From Sulfuritalea sp. (GTDB lineage: Bacteria; Pseudomonadota; Gammaproteobacteria; Burkholderiales; Rhodocyclaceae), in NCBI GenBank assembly GCA_030247575.1, contig JAOTRV010000010.1, forward strand, positions 1 to 64,000: a stretch of DNA of 64,000 nt, in the 5' to 3' direction. A model generated the notes under the pieces. The model was given only the letters and a program-made list of their open reading frames with translations, was not told the DNA's origin and did no database searches. Both the position numbers and the translations under genes were made by a program. This document shows, piece by piece, positions 30,058-38,379 of this stretch (positions are counted from its first letter, which is position 1; every line of letters begins with the position of its first letter).

Positions 30058-31194
30058 GTGAGCGCATCGATCGATTCGCCGGACCCCGGACAACCGGGCA
30101 ACCACGGTTCCGGGCCGGTGGTCTGGGCGGCGATCATTGCCGGCACCTGCCTGCTGCTGCTGGTTTTCCAGAAAATGCTGTGGCTGGTGGTGCCGTTTCT
30201 GCTTGCGCTGATTCTCTATTATTTTCTCTACCCGCCGGTCAAACTGCTGATCTATCGCGGCATGAACCGCGATGCGGCGGCAAGTCTGGTCATGCTGGGC
30301 TTCCTGGCGCTGCTGTTTGTTCTCAGTGTCGCCCTGACGCCGTGGGCGGCCGCGCAACTGGCCGACAAGAACATGAGCCGCTATCTGCAGGGCGGCCTGC
30401 AACTGCTCGACAGCTCGCTGCGCAGCATCGAAGCCCATTGGCCGACGCTGGCCGGCGCACGTCTCGCGGATACCGTGGCGGCAAGGCTGGCGCACGGCGC
30501 CGGCAGCGTTGCCGATCATCTGGAGCCGGTCGCCGTCGGCATCATGGCCTGGGCTCCTTCGCTGATGCTGGCGCCGTTTCTGGCCTACTTCTTCCTGCGC
30601 GACGGGCGTCGCTTCAAGCGCTTTCTGAGCGGCGCCGTGCCCAACGCCTTCTTCGAAAGGACCTTGTATCTGCTGCACGAGATCGACCGCACGGCGCGCG
30701 CCTACTTTCTCGGCCTCATCAGCCTGACCGTGCTCGACACGCTGACGCTGGCCGCCGGCCTGTGGGCGCTCGGCATTCCGGGTCCGCTGGCCCTGGGCCT
30801 GATCTGTGCGGTCTTGGCCTGGGTGCCCTATGTAGGCTCGATTCTCGGCGGCCTGCTGGTGGTACTGGTGGCCGCTACCGATTTTCCCGATGCGCCCGGA
30901 ATCGCCTATTGGGCGATTGCCCTGTTCATCGTGGTGCGAATGCTCGACGACTTCGTCTATATGCCGCTGACCATCGGCAAGAGCCTCGAACTGCATCCGC
31001 TGGTCACGGTGCTGATGATATTCATCGGCGGCGCCGTGGCCGGCATCCCCGGCCTGATGCTGGTGCTGCCGGTGCTGGGGGTAGTGATGGTGATCGGCGA
31101 GACGATCGGCGTCATCGTCACCGATCCGCGCCTGATGGCCCGCCATCGCCACGCCCTGGCCTTGCGCCGTCAGCACGCCAGCAAGGATCTATAG
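30058..31194 (+). CDS. AI-2E transporter family (PerM-like) membrane protein
   Basis: 378 residues from a GTG, 9 bases after the preceding stop. The N-terminal membrane pair, a soluble stretch of about 90 residues and a block of five or six membrane segments with P-Y-V-G-S-I-L-G-G near residue 260 match the family. Members move autoinducer-2, quinolones or act in osmotic stress, and the substrate cannot be told. It converges with the haemoglobin gene, only 2 bases apart. Confidence 0.88.
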   Translation: MSASIDSPDPGQPGNHGSGPVVWAAIIAGTCLLLLVFQKMLWLVVPFLLALILYYFLYPPVKLLIYRGMNRDAAASLVMLGFLALLFVLSVALTPWAAAQLADKNMSRYLQGGLQLLDSSLRSIEAHWPTLAGARLADTVAARLAHGAGSVADHLEPVAVGIMAWAPSLMLAPFLAYFFLRDGRRFKRFLSGAVPNAFFERTLYLLHEIDRTARAYFLGLISLTVLDTLTLAAGLWALGIPGPLALGLICAVLAWVPYVGSILGGLLVVLVAATDFPDAPGIAYWAIALFIVVRMLDDFVYMPLTIGKSLELHPLVTVLMIFIGGAVAGIPGLMLVLPVLGVVMVIGETIGVIVTDPRLMARHRHALALRRQHASKDL

Positions 31195-31196
31195 GC

Positions 31197-31598
31197 TCAG
31201 GAGCCGGCCGGAAAGTTCCGGTTGCGCATGTGAAACGCCAGATCGGTCAGCGACTTGTCCAGGCTGGCGCGCAGGCCTTCGTCATCGACGGCTTCGAGCA
31301 ACGCCTGGCGCATGCACAGCATCCATTGTTCGGCTTCATCGCTGGCGATCGGAAACGGCAGGTGGCGCGCACGCAGCCTGGGGTGGCCGAATTTCTCGAA
31401 ATAGAGCTGCGGCCCGCCCAGCCAGCCGCACAGAAACATGAACAGCTTTTCTTCGGCGCTGGACAAGTCGGCCTGGTGCAGCTTGCGGATGCCGTAGGCC
31501 TCGGGCAGCGTATCCATCAGTTCGTAGAAGCGCTTGACCAGCCGGCGCACGGCCGGCGCGCCGCCGATGCGGGAAAAAGGTGTCGACGTGTCGTTCAT
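31197..31598 (-). CDS. group II truncated haemoglobin
   Basis: 133 residues. The family marks are present: proximal histidine in K-F-G-H-P-R-L-R-A-R-H-L-P-F-P, the B-helix R-F-Y-E-L-M, and the G8 tryptophan in E-Q-W-M-L-C-M. The start overlaps the envZ stop by 4 bases in ATGA. Group II globins bind oxygen and nitric oxide and are thought to protect against nitrosative stress. Being third in an ompR-envZ operon is an unusual arrangement. Confidence 0.94.
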   Translation of the reverse strand: MNDTSTPFSRIGGAPAVRRLVKRFYELMDTLPEAYGIRKLHQADLSSAEEKLFMFLCGWLGGPQLYFEKFGHPRLRARHLPFPIASDEAEQWMLCMRQALLEAVDDEGLRASLDKSLTDLAFHMRNRNFPAGS

Positions 31599-32935
31599 GA
31601 GGCAGCCGCGGGCGGTTGGACGGAGGGATGCAGCACAAGCCGGGCAATGAGCCCGCCGCCCGCGCGCGGCAGCAATTCCAGGCGGCCGTTATGGTAGCGT
31701 GCGATGCGATCGACGATCGCCAGTCCCAGACCGGCGCCGGCAGCATTGGTCCGGGCGGCTTCGAGCCGGACGAAGGGACGCTTCACGCGGTCCACCTCCC
31801 CGGCAGGAATTCCGGGGCCGCTGTCGCGCACCTCGATGCTGAATTCGCCGGCGGTGGCGCTCACGGCCAGCTCGACCCCCGACCGGCTGTCGGCGTGGCG
31901 CAGCGCGTTGTCGATCAGGTTGCTGACGGCGCGGCGCAGGGCCTGCGGCCGCACCGAAGCCGCCGTTGCGGGAGTCGACGCTGGCGGTACGGTGACATCG
32001 AAGCCGCGGCGCCGGTATTGCGCGGCGAGTTCGGTCAGCAGGGCAGCGACATCCACCTCCTGCAGGGCCTCTCCGCCTTCCGAGCGGGCGAAGTCGAGGA
32101 ACTGGCCGATGGTCTTGTCCATTTCCTCGACGTCGGCGGTCATGCCTTCGCGCAGGCTTTCGTCGGCCGACATTTCGATACCCATGCGCAGGCGCGTCAG
32201 CGGCGTGCGCAGGTCGTGCGACACGCCGGCAAGAATCAGGGCGCGATCCTGGTCGATCTGCGCCAGGTCGGCGCTCATCTGATTGAAGGCGCGGGCGACC
32301 GTAGCCAGCTCCGACGGGCCGCTCTCGTCGAGACGGGGCGCCGTTTCGCCGGCGCCGACTTTGCGCGCGGCGAGTTCCAGGGCCTTGAGCGGGCGGGTAA
32401 TGCGATAGACGATCAACCAGGCGCCGGCCAGGGAAAGCAGCAGTGCCGCCACGCCCCAGCCAAGCCAGCCGAGCGGAAACACGCGGTCGATCCGCTCGCG
32501 GGGCAGCGCCAGCCAGAAGCCGCCTTCGTCGCTTTCGTCGATATGAAAGTTGACGAACAAGGCCCGTTCGCCTTCCCGCTCCAAGGTCAGGCGGGTTCCC
32601 GGCCCCATCTGTTCCTGAACCAGTTCTTCCACCCGGCGCAGGAAGGGCCGGTCGGGCAGGGGGGCCACGCGATCCGCTTCATCCGCCGGGTAGATGCGGA
32701 TGCCCTCCCGGTCGGACAGGTCGCGCAGCAACTCGCGGCGCGCTTCCGGACGGGCCGAAATCAGTGCCGCCCGCGTCAGGTTGGCAACGCTGACCAGGGT
32801 CTGCGCCAGTTGCCGGGCGCGCGGCTCGCGTTCGTAGGAGCGGAAAATGGCGAACCATGCCGCGACGGAAAGCAGCATCAGCAGGGCGACCAACAGAAAC
32901 GTGCGCCACAGCAGCGAGCGCGGCAACAACTTCAT
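31595..32935 (-). CDS. envZ: EnvZ-like osmosensor histidine kinase
   Basis: 446 residues. Two membrane segments (residues about 8-27 and 150-172) flank a periplasmic domain, then HAMP, HisKA with G-V-S-H-D-L-R-T-P-L near residue 238, and HATPase. The layout and L-T-R-L-R-M-G-I-E-M after the His box are EnvZ-like. Two dispersed motif copies lie in it: one in HAMP read as K-V-G-A-G-E-T-A, one antisense in the HisKA-HATPase linker read as T-V-P-P-A-S-T-P. It overlaps ompR and the haemoglobin gene by 4 bases each. Confidence 0.94.
   Translation of the reverse strand: MKLLPRSLLWRTFLLVALLMLLSVAAWFAIFRSYEREPRARQLAQTLVSVANLTRAALISARPEARRELLRDLSDREGIRIYPADEADRVAPLPDRPFLRRVEELVQEQMGPGTRLTLEREGERALFVNFHIDESDEGGFWLALPRERIDRVFPLGWLGWGVAALLLSLAGAWLIVYRITRPLKALELAARKVGAGETAPRLDESGPSELATVARAFNQMSADLAQIDQDRALILAGVSHDLRTPLTRLRMGIEMSADESLREGMTADVEEMDKTIGQFLDFARSEGGEALQEVDVAALLTELAAQYRRRGFDVTVPPASTPATAASVRPQALRRAVSNLIDNALRHADSRSGVELAVSATAGEFSIEVRDSGPGIPAGEVDRVKRPFVRLEAARTNAAGAGLGLAIVDRIARYHNGRLELLPRAGGGLIARLVLHPSVQPPAAAS
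31971..31993 (+). repeat. dispersed 23-base motif, copy H
   Basis: Plus-strand copy within the minus-strand envZ gene, read antisense as T-V-P-P-A-S-T-P. Full consensus match. Confidence 0.85.
32340..32362 (-). repeat. dispersed 23-base motif, copy I
   Basis: Minus-strand copy in the envZ HAMP segment, in frame, read as K-V-G-A-G-E-T-A. Full consensus match; 346 bases from copy H and opposite in orientation. Confidence 0.8.
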
Positions 32936-33660
32936 TCGTGCTTTTTCCCGTCAGGAACGAATACATAGCCGAAGCCCCACACGGTTTGTATGTAGCGCGG
33001 CTTGCCGGGATCGTCCTCGACCAGCTTGCGCAGCCGCGAGATCTGCACATCGATGGCGCGATCGAAGACCTCATATTCGCGGCCACGTGCCAGTTCCATC
33101 AGCTTGTCACGGCTCATCGGCTGGCGCGGATGCTCCAGCAGCACGCGCAGCAGGCCGAACTCGCCCGTGGTCAGCAGGGTCGATGCGTCATCGCGTTCGA
33201 GTTCGCGCGTCGCCAGGTTGATCCGGACCTTGCCGAAGCTCACGCTTTCCTCGCTGATCGCCGGAGCGCCGGGAGGCGGCGGCGCGGCACGGCGGCGCAG
33301 TACCGCATGGATGCGTGCCACCAGTTCGCGCGGATTGAAGGGCTTGGGCAGGTAGTCGTCGGCGCCGACCTCGAGGCCGACAATGCGATCGACGTCATCG
33401 CCCTTGGCCGTCAGCATGATGATGTTCACCGCGTTGGCTGCTCCGCGCAGCCGGCGACAGATGGCAAGGCCGTCCTCGCCCGGCAGCATGAGATCGAGCA
33501 CGATCAGATCGTACAGTTCGCGCTCCAGCGCCCTGTCCATGGCCGGCGCGTCGGGCACCGCCTTGACCGTGAAGCCCTGATCGGAGAGATAGCGCTCGAG
33601 CAACTGGCGCAGGCGAAGGTCGTCATCGACGACCAGAATTTTGGCTTTGACATCGTTCAT
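32932..33660 (-). CDS. ompR: OmpR-like response regulator
   Basis: 242 residues. Receiver (V-D-D-D, I-V-L-D-L-M-L-P-G, K-P-F-N-P) and a winged helix containing R-A-I-D-V-Q-I-S-R-L-R-K and G-F-G-Y-V-F-V-P-D, close to OmpR. The proline-rich linker near residue 128 is longer than in E. coli. The stop overlaps envZ by 4 bases. Confidence 0.95.
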   Translation of the reverse strand: MNDVKAKILVVDDDLRLRQLLERYLSDQGFTVKAVPDAPAMDRALERELYDLIVLDLMLPGEDGLAICRRLRGAANAVNIIMLTAKGDDVDRIVGLEVGADDYLPKPFNPRELVARIHAVLRRRAAPPPPGAPAISEESVSFGKVRINLATRELERDDASTLLTTGEFGLLRVLLEHPRQPMSRDKLMELARGREYEVFDRAIDVQISRLRKLVEDDPGKPRYIQTVWGFGYVFVPDGKKHE

Positions 33661-33818
33661 GACCCAAATGCTAGCCGGATCACAGGCATCGTGCCAGCAG
33701 GCCTTACAAACGATTACAAAACCCGCCGGGCGGCAACATTTGGCTTACAGGCCATGCCGAGAATGCAATGGTGCCGGAAAGAGCGGCGCGGACCGGAATC
33801 AGGACATCGGAGGCAATC

Positions 33819-33953
33819 ATGAAAGCACTACTCCTGAGCATGGCGCTGGCAGCGGGATTGGCCTTGTGGGGTGCGGAGCCGCAGGCGGGCGTCGATCATT
33901 TGATGGCCGCCAGCCGCGTTGCGGGCGAGCAGGTTTACAATATTCTCCATTGA
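33819..33953 (+). CDS. small secreted or membrane peptide
   Basis: 44 residues. CGGAGG lies 5 bases before the ATG at 33819, which decides the start over the upstream in-frame ATG at 33768. Residues 1-20 form a signal peptide or membrane helix; the mature part is only about 24 residues. The next small gene follows 19 bases later, so they may form a two-gene unit divergent from ompR. Confidence 0.5.
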   Translation: MKALLLSMALAAGLALWGAEPQAGVDHLMAASRVAGEQVYNILH

Positions 33954-33972
33954 CGATGACAGAGGTTCGGTT

Positions 33973-34278
33973 GTGACGGCAAAGAGCAGGGCGAAACGGG
34001 CGGCCATGGTCGCTGCCATTTGGCTGCTGGCCATGGGCGCATCGGCGCAGGAGGCGGTACGTCCTCCGCCAGAGCGGGATGGCGAAGGTCCGCAGCGGAT
34101 GATGCCGGCCGAACGGCGGTCCGAGCAATTCTCCCCGCGCGATGGCATGTCGCCCCCTCGCGGCCATCGCCTGTCGCCCGAAGAGCGGCAGCAGTTGCGT
34201 CGTGACGTGCATGACGCGGGGCGCGATCTCTATCCGGGCCGGATGGCGCCCGGTCGCCGGGAATCGCGCCGCCAGTAA
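33973..34278 (+). CDS. small secreted Arg/Pro-rich protein
   Basis: 101 residues from the GTG at 33973, with AGAGG 7 bases upstream. A basic N-terminus and a hydrophobic stretch ending A-S-A form a signal peptide (about residues 1-24). The mature part is rich in Arg, Pro and Glu with S-P-E-E-R-Q-Q-L-R, resembling small periplasmic proteins that extend or bind envelope material. A strong terminator follows at 34323. Confidence 0.6.
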   Translation: MTAKSRAKRAAMVAAIWLLAMGASAQEAVRPPPERDGEGPQRMMPAERRSEQFSPRDGMSPPRGHRLSPEERQQLRRDVHDAGRDLYPGRMAPGRRESRRQ

Positions 34279-34588
34279 TCGTCAAATTGCCGGGCCGGGC
34301 CCCTGACGGCAAATCCAGAGCGACGCCCCGGCCGAAAGGCCCGGGGCGTTTTTCATCGGGATCTCGCGGCCGACGGCCGGGTGAGTCTTGCGTAATGCCC
34401 CTGATGCCGGACGGCAGCTTTCAGTTGCAGGAGATGTCAGCGGGAGGATGTACCGGCTTTCCGGTATTCCGAATACGGCGACCGCGGTATTTCATTTCCC
34501 TGCCCGGCCGGATATGTTTGCAGCATGGGATTTTCTGTGCATCTGCGTTCCGGTACTTCACGAAGCGCCTCTCGGGAAAGCGCAAATC
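34279..34588. other. intergenic stretch with terminator
   Basis: These 310 bases start with a strong intrinsic terminator. The rest is probably the leader and promoter of the PAS protein gene; I see no supported frame and no clear promoter pair. Confidence 0.5.
34323..34353 (+). terminator. intrinsic terminator
   Basis: ACGCCCCGG at 34323-34331 pairs perfectly with CCGGGGCGT at 34341-34349, followed directly by TTTT. It ends the small secreted protein transcript. Confidence 0.88.
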
Positions 34589-34996
34589 ATGATCAGACAG
34601 GATGTTGCGGCGATGCAGAAAGACGGGTTCAAGCCTGAGATGTTCCATGTCGCCGCGGGCGTTGCGGAACATGGAACCTTGGTTCTCGACGCGACGGGCA
34701 GAATTTACCGCTGCGGCGAGGCCGGGGAAAGAATGCTTGGCGCCAGCCAGGACGAACTGGTGGGCAGGCGGATTTCCGATTTCATTTCGGGCCTGCACAT
34801 CGGCGGAAGTTCGCCGAGCTACGCGGCACGGTATCTTGTCTATCTCTGCGGCGACGGCGAGTGGCGGAAGTTCGAAGCGGTCGACGCCGGCGGACGGCGG
34901 TTCCCGATCGAATTGAATTTGTCCCGCACCATGACGGAGGGAAAGGAAATCTTCCTCCTGAATGTCAGGCGACCGGGGAAAGCCGATGACGCTTAG
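34589..34996 (+). CDS. stand-alone PAS domain protein
   Basis: 135 residues from the ATG at 34589; the frame is open upstream but those residues look like random reading of the leader. It is one PAS domain: G-T-L-V-L-D-A-T-G-R-I-Y-R-C-G near residue 31, L-V-G-R-R-I-S-D-F-I near residue 58. No output domain follows, so it would sense a ligand or redox state and pass this to another protein. It opens the plus-strand accessory block. Confidence 0.75.
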   Translation: MIRQDVAAMQKDGFKPEMFHVAAGVAEHGTLVLDATGRIYRCGEAGERMLGASQDELVGRRISDFISGLHIGGSSPSYAARYLVYLCGDGEWRKFEAVDAGGRRFPIELNLSRTMTEGKEIFLLNVRRPGKADDA

Positions 34997-35162
34997 CGCA
35001 GCGCACGAAGCGATGGGAAGGATTCGTCCGGCGCCTGGAAGGATGCCTGTCGCAGAAGTGGGCCGGTCGGTGAATCCGGCCTTCCTGTTGTACGAAGGCG
35101 ATTTCTGCTTTTCGCTGCCGGCCGGCCGGCCCGAACGAGCGAATAAGGACCAGGAGAAAAAA

Positions 35163-35402
35163 ATGAAAGCCAGGAGTGAGCCGATCAGCAAGACCAGGGG
35201 CAATGGTTCTCGACGGCAGGCGCGGGGAGCAAATGCGTCCGCACCGTCATCCTCTGCCGGTCGCGATTGCCCGCGCGAACAGATGGTCGCCGAGGCCGCC
35301 TATTTTCGCGCGGAACAACGCGGCTTTGTGCCGGGAAGCGAGATGTCGGACTGGCTCCAGGCCGAGGCCGACGTGGAAGCCCTGGTGGGGAGTCGCGACT
35401 AG
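35163..35402 (+). CDS. DUF2934 family small protein
   Basis: 79 residues; AGGAGA precedes the ATG. A basic, disordered N-terminus (about 40 residues) leads into A-E-A-A-Y-F-R-A-E-Q-R-G-F and W-L-Q-A-E-A-E-type helices that mark DUF2934. The function is unknown; in my recollection such genes often lie near Hsp20 and stress genes, and Hsp20 follows here 71 bases later. Confidence 0.8.
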   Translation: MKARSEPISKTRGNGSRRQARGANASAPSSSAGRDCPREQMVAEAAYFRAEQRGFVPGSEMSDWLQAEADVEALVGSRD

Positions 35403-35473
35403 TCTTCCTCCCGTTCCGGGCCAGCTGGACTTCGCGCATCCGTTGCCCTATCCCTCATGAAGGAGAAGTTGTC

Positions 35474-35920
35474 ATGGCCAACATTACGCGCTTCGATCCG
35501 CTCAACGAACTGACGCGCATCGATCCATTCGGCGACTTCGACAATCTGTTCAATGGATTCATGGTGCGCCCGGTGTTTCAGGGTGCGACAGCCGCTCCGC
35601 AGATGAGGCTGGAGGTGAGCGAAGACGACAAGGCGTATACGGTGAAGGCGGAAATTCCCGGCGTCGAGAAGGAAGATATCCATATTTCGGTCGATGGCAA
35701 CCTGGTTTCCATCAGCGCCGAAGTCAAGAAGGAAACGGAGCAGAAGGAAGGCAAGAAGGTCGTGCACAGCGAGCGCTACTACGGGAAGGTCGCGCGCAGC
35801 TTCGCTCTGGACAAGGAGGTGGAGCAGGGTGCGGCGACGGCCAAGTACGCTGACGGCGTGCTCGAGACGGTGCTGCCGAAGAAGCAGGGCTCGACGGCGA
35901 AACGAATTGCCGTGGATTGA
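35474..35920 (+). CDS. Hsp20 family small heat-shock protein
   Basis: 148 residues; AAGGAGAAG before the ATG. Alpha-crystallin domain at about 45-140 with K-A-E-I-P-G-V and the A-x-Y-x-D-G-V-L motif. It binds unfolding proteins and prevents aggregation in the cytoplasm. The C-terminal I-x-I/V anchor is only partial. No clear sigma-32 promoter is visible upstream. Confidence 0.95.
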   Translation: MANITRFDPLNELTRIDPFGDFDNLFNGFMVRPVFQGATAAPQMRLEVSEDDKAYTVKAEIPGVEKEDIHISVDGNLVSISAEVKKETEQKEGKKVVHSERYYGKVARSFALDKEVEQGAATAKYADGVLETVLPKKQGSTAKRIAVD

Positions 35921-36104
35921 GTTGCTTGCGCCGGCGCGCGGCGTGGTCGGCGGCATTGGAGCTTCCCTGATATCGTGAAGCCATGAAACGTCCTTGCCGG
36001 TGCCTTGCCGAGAGCCGGATGGCTGGTCTGCTGGCCGTCCTCGTCGCCCTCTCTGCCGCGGCAGCAGAAGGCCGATGCCTCCGGATCGCAGAAGAGAGAA
36101 CATC

Positions 36105-36581
36105 ATGTCGTTCGCACTCCACTCGGGATCGTTCATGGCCGACGGGATGATTCCGTCACGGCTCACCTGCGAGGGGCAGAACCTCTCGCCGCAATTGTCG
36201 TGGACCGGCCTGCCGGCCAACACGAAAAGCCTCGTCCTGATCGTCGACGACCCCGACGCTCCGGACCCGGCAGCACCCAGAATGACCTGGGTGCATTGGG
36301 TTCTCTACAACATTCCGCCCGGCGCCGCGGCACTGGCCGAGGGTATCGCGATCAGGGATCTCCCGCCGGGCACCCGGCAGGGCCTGAACGACTGGCAGCG
36401 TTCCGGCTATGGCGGCCCCTGCCCGCCCATCGGCAAGCATCGTTACCTGCACAAGCTGTTTGCGCTGGATGTGGTCCTGCCGGATCTGCAGTTGCCGAAC
36501 AAGGCCGCACTGGAGAAGGCGATGGAAGGCCGCGTCCTCGCCCGCACCGAATTGATCGGGTACTATCAGCGGAGGCGTTGA
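36105..36581 (+). CDS. YbhB/YbcL (Raf kinase inhibitor-like, PEBP) family protein
   Basis: 158 residues from the ATG at 36105, with GAAGAGAG upstream. The PEBP signature D-D-P-D-A-P near residue 47, the W-V-H-W motif and G-Y-G-G-P-C-P-P near residue 100 are present. Function in bacteria is unclear. A signal-peptide-like reading starting at ATG 35983 lies just upstream in another frame. Confidence 0.9.
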   Translation: MSFALHSGSFMADGMIPSRLTCEGQNLSPQLSWTGLPANTKSLVLIVDDPDAPDPAAPRMTWVHWVLYNIPPGAAALAEGIAIRDLPPGTRQGLNDWQRSGYGGPCPPIGKHRYLHKLFALDVVLPDLQLPNKAALEKAMEGRVLARTELIGYYQRRR

Positions 36582-36651
36582 TCGAGCGGCCGCCGTCAAT
36601 TCGGGCCGTCCCCGCCGACGGACCGACAGGAAGGTTTGCACCGAGGCTGAC

Positions 36652-38379
36652 ATGCCCGTCCACAATGCCGACATTGCGGCGATCTTCACCGAAATGGCCG
36701 ACCTGCTGGAGATCGAACAGGCCAATCCGTTTCGCATCCGCGCCTACCGCAATGCCGCGCGCATCATCGGCGAGCTCGGCCGCGAAGTGCGCGCCATGGT
36801 GGAGCGCGGCGAGGATCTGACCGATCTGCCCGGCATCGGCGACGACCTCGCCGGCAAGATGCGCGAAATCGTCGCTACCGGCAAATGCCGCGCACTGGAC
36901 AGGCTGCATGCCGATCTCCCGCCTGCAATCACCGAGCTGCTGCATGTGCCGGGGCTGGGGCCCAAGCGGGTGCGTATGCTCTGGCACGAACTCGACGTGC
37001 AGACGCTGGAGCAACTGGCGCGCGCCGCCCGTGACGGCCGCATTCGCGACCTGCCCGGCTTCGGCGCGAAGACCGAGGCCAACATCCTGCAGGCCGTCGA
37101 GGCGCACCTGTCCAAGGTCCGCCGCATCAAGCTCGTCACTGCCACGCAGTACGCCGAGTCGCTGGTGGCCTGGCTCGCCAGCGCGAGCGGTGTGAGCCGG
37201 GTCGAGGTGGCGGGGAGTTACCGGCGCTGCCGCGAAACGGTCGGCGATCTCGACATTCTGGTGATTGCCGCGGCGGGCAGTTCCGTCATGGCGCGTTTCA
37301 TCGCCTACGACGAGGCGGCCGAGGTGCTTTCGCACGGCCCGACGCGCGCCAGCATCGTGCTGAAATGCGGCCTGCAAGTGGATTTGCGCGTGGTGGAAAA
37401 TGCGGCGTATGGCGCCGCCCTGTGCTACTTCACGGGCTCCAGAGCGCACAACATCGCGCTGCGCGGCCTGGCCCGGGAGCAGGGGCTCAAGCTCAACGAA
37501 TACGGCGTCTTCCGCGGTCGCGAACGCATCGCCGGCGCGTCCGAGGAAGCTGTCTATCAGGCGCTCGGCCTGCCCTGGATCGCCCCCGAACTGCGCGAGG
37601 ACCGCGGCGAGATCGCCGCGGCGCGCGCCGGACGGTTGCCGCAACTGGTGGAGTGGAGCGATCTGCGCGGCGACCTGCATGCGCACACCCGGGCGACCGA
37701 CGGCCACCATACACTGGAGGAAATGGCGCTGGCAGCCAAGGCGCTGGGTCTGTCCTATCTCGCCATCACCGAACACTCGCGGCGGCTGGCCATGGCCCAC
37801 GGTCTCGATCCGCGGCGGCTCGCCGAACAGTGCGACGCGATCGACCGCCTGAACGAAAAGCTGGACGGCATCACGCTGCTGAAGGGAATCGAGGTGGACA
37901 TCCTGGAGGACGGCAGCCTCGATCTGCCCGACGCGTCGCTCGCGCGGCTCGACCTCGTCATCGGCGCGGTGCATAGCCGCTTCGACCTGCCGCGCGCGAA
38001 GCAGACCGGGCGCATCCTGCGCGCGATGGACAACCCGTACTTCACCATCCTGGCGCATCCCACCGGCCGCGTCATCGAGAGCCGTGCGCCCTACGATGCG
38101 GACATGCTGCGGATCATTCGCCAGGCGCGGCAGCGCGGCTGCTTTCTCGAACTGAACGCCCATCCGGAACGGCTCGACCTGCTCGACAGCCACTGCATGA
38201 TGGCGAAGGAGGAGGGCGTGCTGGTCGCCATCAACTCGGACGCGCACAGCCGCGACGATTTCGTCCATCTGCGCCTCGGCATCGGCCAGGCGCGGCGCGG
38301 CTGGCTGGAGGCGGCAGACGTGCTCAACACGCGGCCGCTGCCCGAGCTGCGGCGCCTGCTGGCACAGGTGCGGCGATGA
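36652..38379 (+). CDS. polX: family X DNA polymerase with PHP domain
   Basis: 575 residues, normal for bacterial PolX. Residues 1-320 are the polymerase: a helix-hairpin-helix 8-kDa-like part, catalytic aspartates in G-D-L-D-I-L and Q-V-D-L-R-V, and F-T-G-S-R-A-H-N. Residues 335-575 are the PHP phosphoesterase (D-L-H-A-H-T near residue 339, E-H-S, H-P-T-G). PolX fills gaps and its PHP part removes damaged 3' ends in base excision repair. The stop overlaps archease by 4 bases, which couples DNA repair to an RNA repair pair. Confidence 0.96.
   Translation: MPVHNADIAAIFTEMADLLEIEQANPFRIRAYRNAARIIGELGREVRAMVERGEDLTDLPGIGDDLAGKMREIVATGKCRALDRLHADLPPAITELLHVPGLGPKRVRMLWHELDVQTLEQLARAARDGRIRDLPGFGAKTEANILQAVEAHLSKVRRIKLVTATQYAESLVAWLASASGVSRVEVAGSYRRCRETVGDLDILVIAAAGSSVMARFIAYDEAAEVLSHGPTRASIVLKCGLQVDLRVVENAAYGAALCYFTGSRAHNIALRGLAREQGLKLNEYGVFRGRERIAGASEEAVYQALGLPWIAPELREDRGEIAAARAGRLPQLVEWSDLRGDLHAHTRATDGHHTLEEMALAAKALGLSYLAITEHSRRLAMAHGLDPRRLAEQCDAIDRLNEKLDGITLLKGIEVDILEDGSLDLPDASLARLDLVIGAVHSRFDLPRAKQTGRILRAMDNPYFTILAHPTGRVIESRAPYDADMLRIIRQARQRGCFLELNAHPERLDLLDSHCMMAKEEGVLVAINSDAHSRDDFVHLRLGIGQARRGWLEAADVLNTRPLPELRRLLAQVRR

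Noticed and set aside
30058-31194. Quorum-sensing role from the AI-2E family name
   Set aside because: The family name does not predict the substrate, and no luxS or AI-2 receptor is nearby.
34876-34900. Possible dispersed-motif copy in the PAS protein gene
   Set aside because: GTCGACGCCGGCGG is followed by ACGGC one base too early; it could be a degenerate copy but I cannot separate it from chance.
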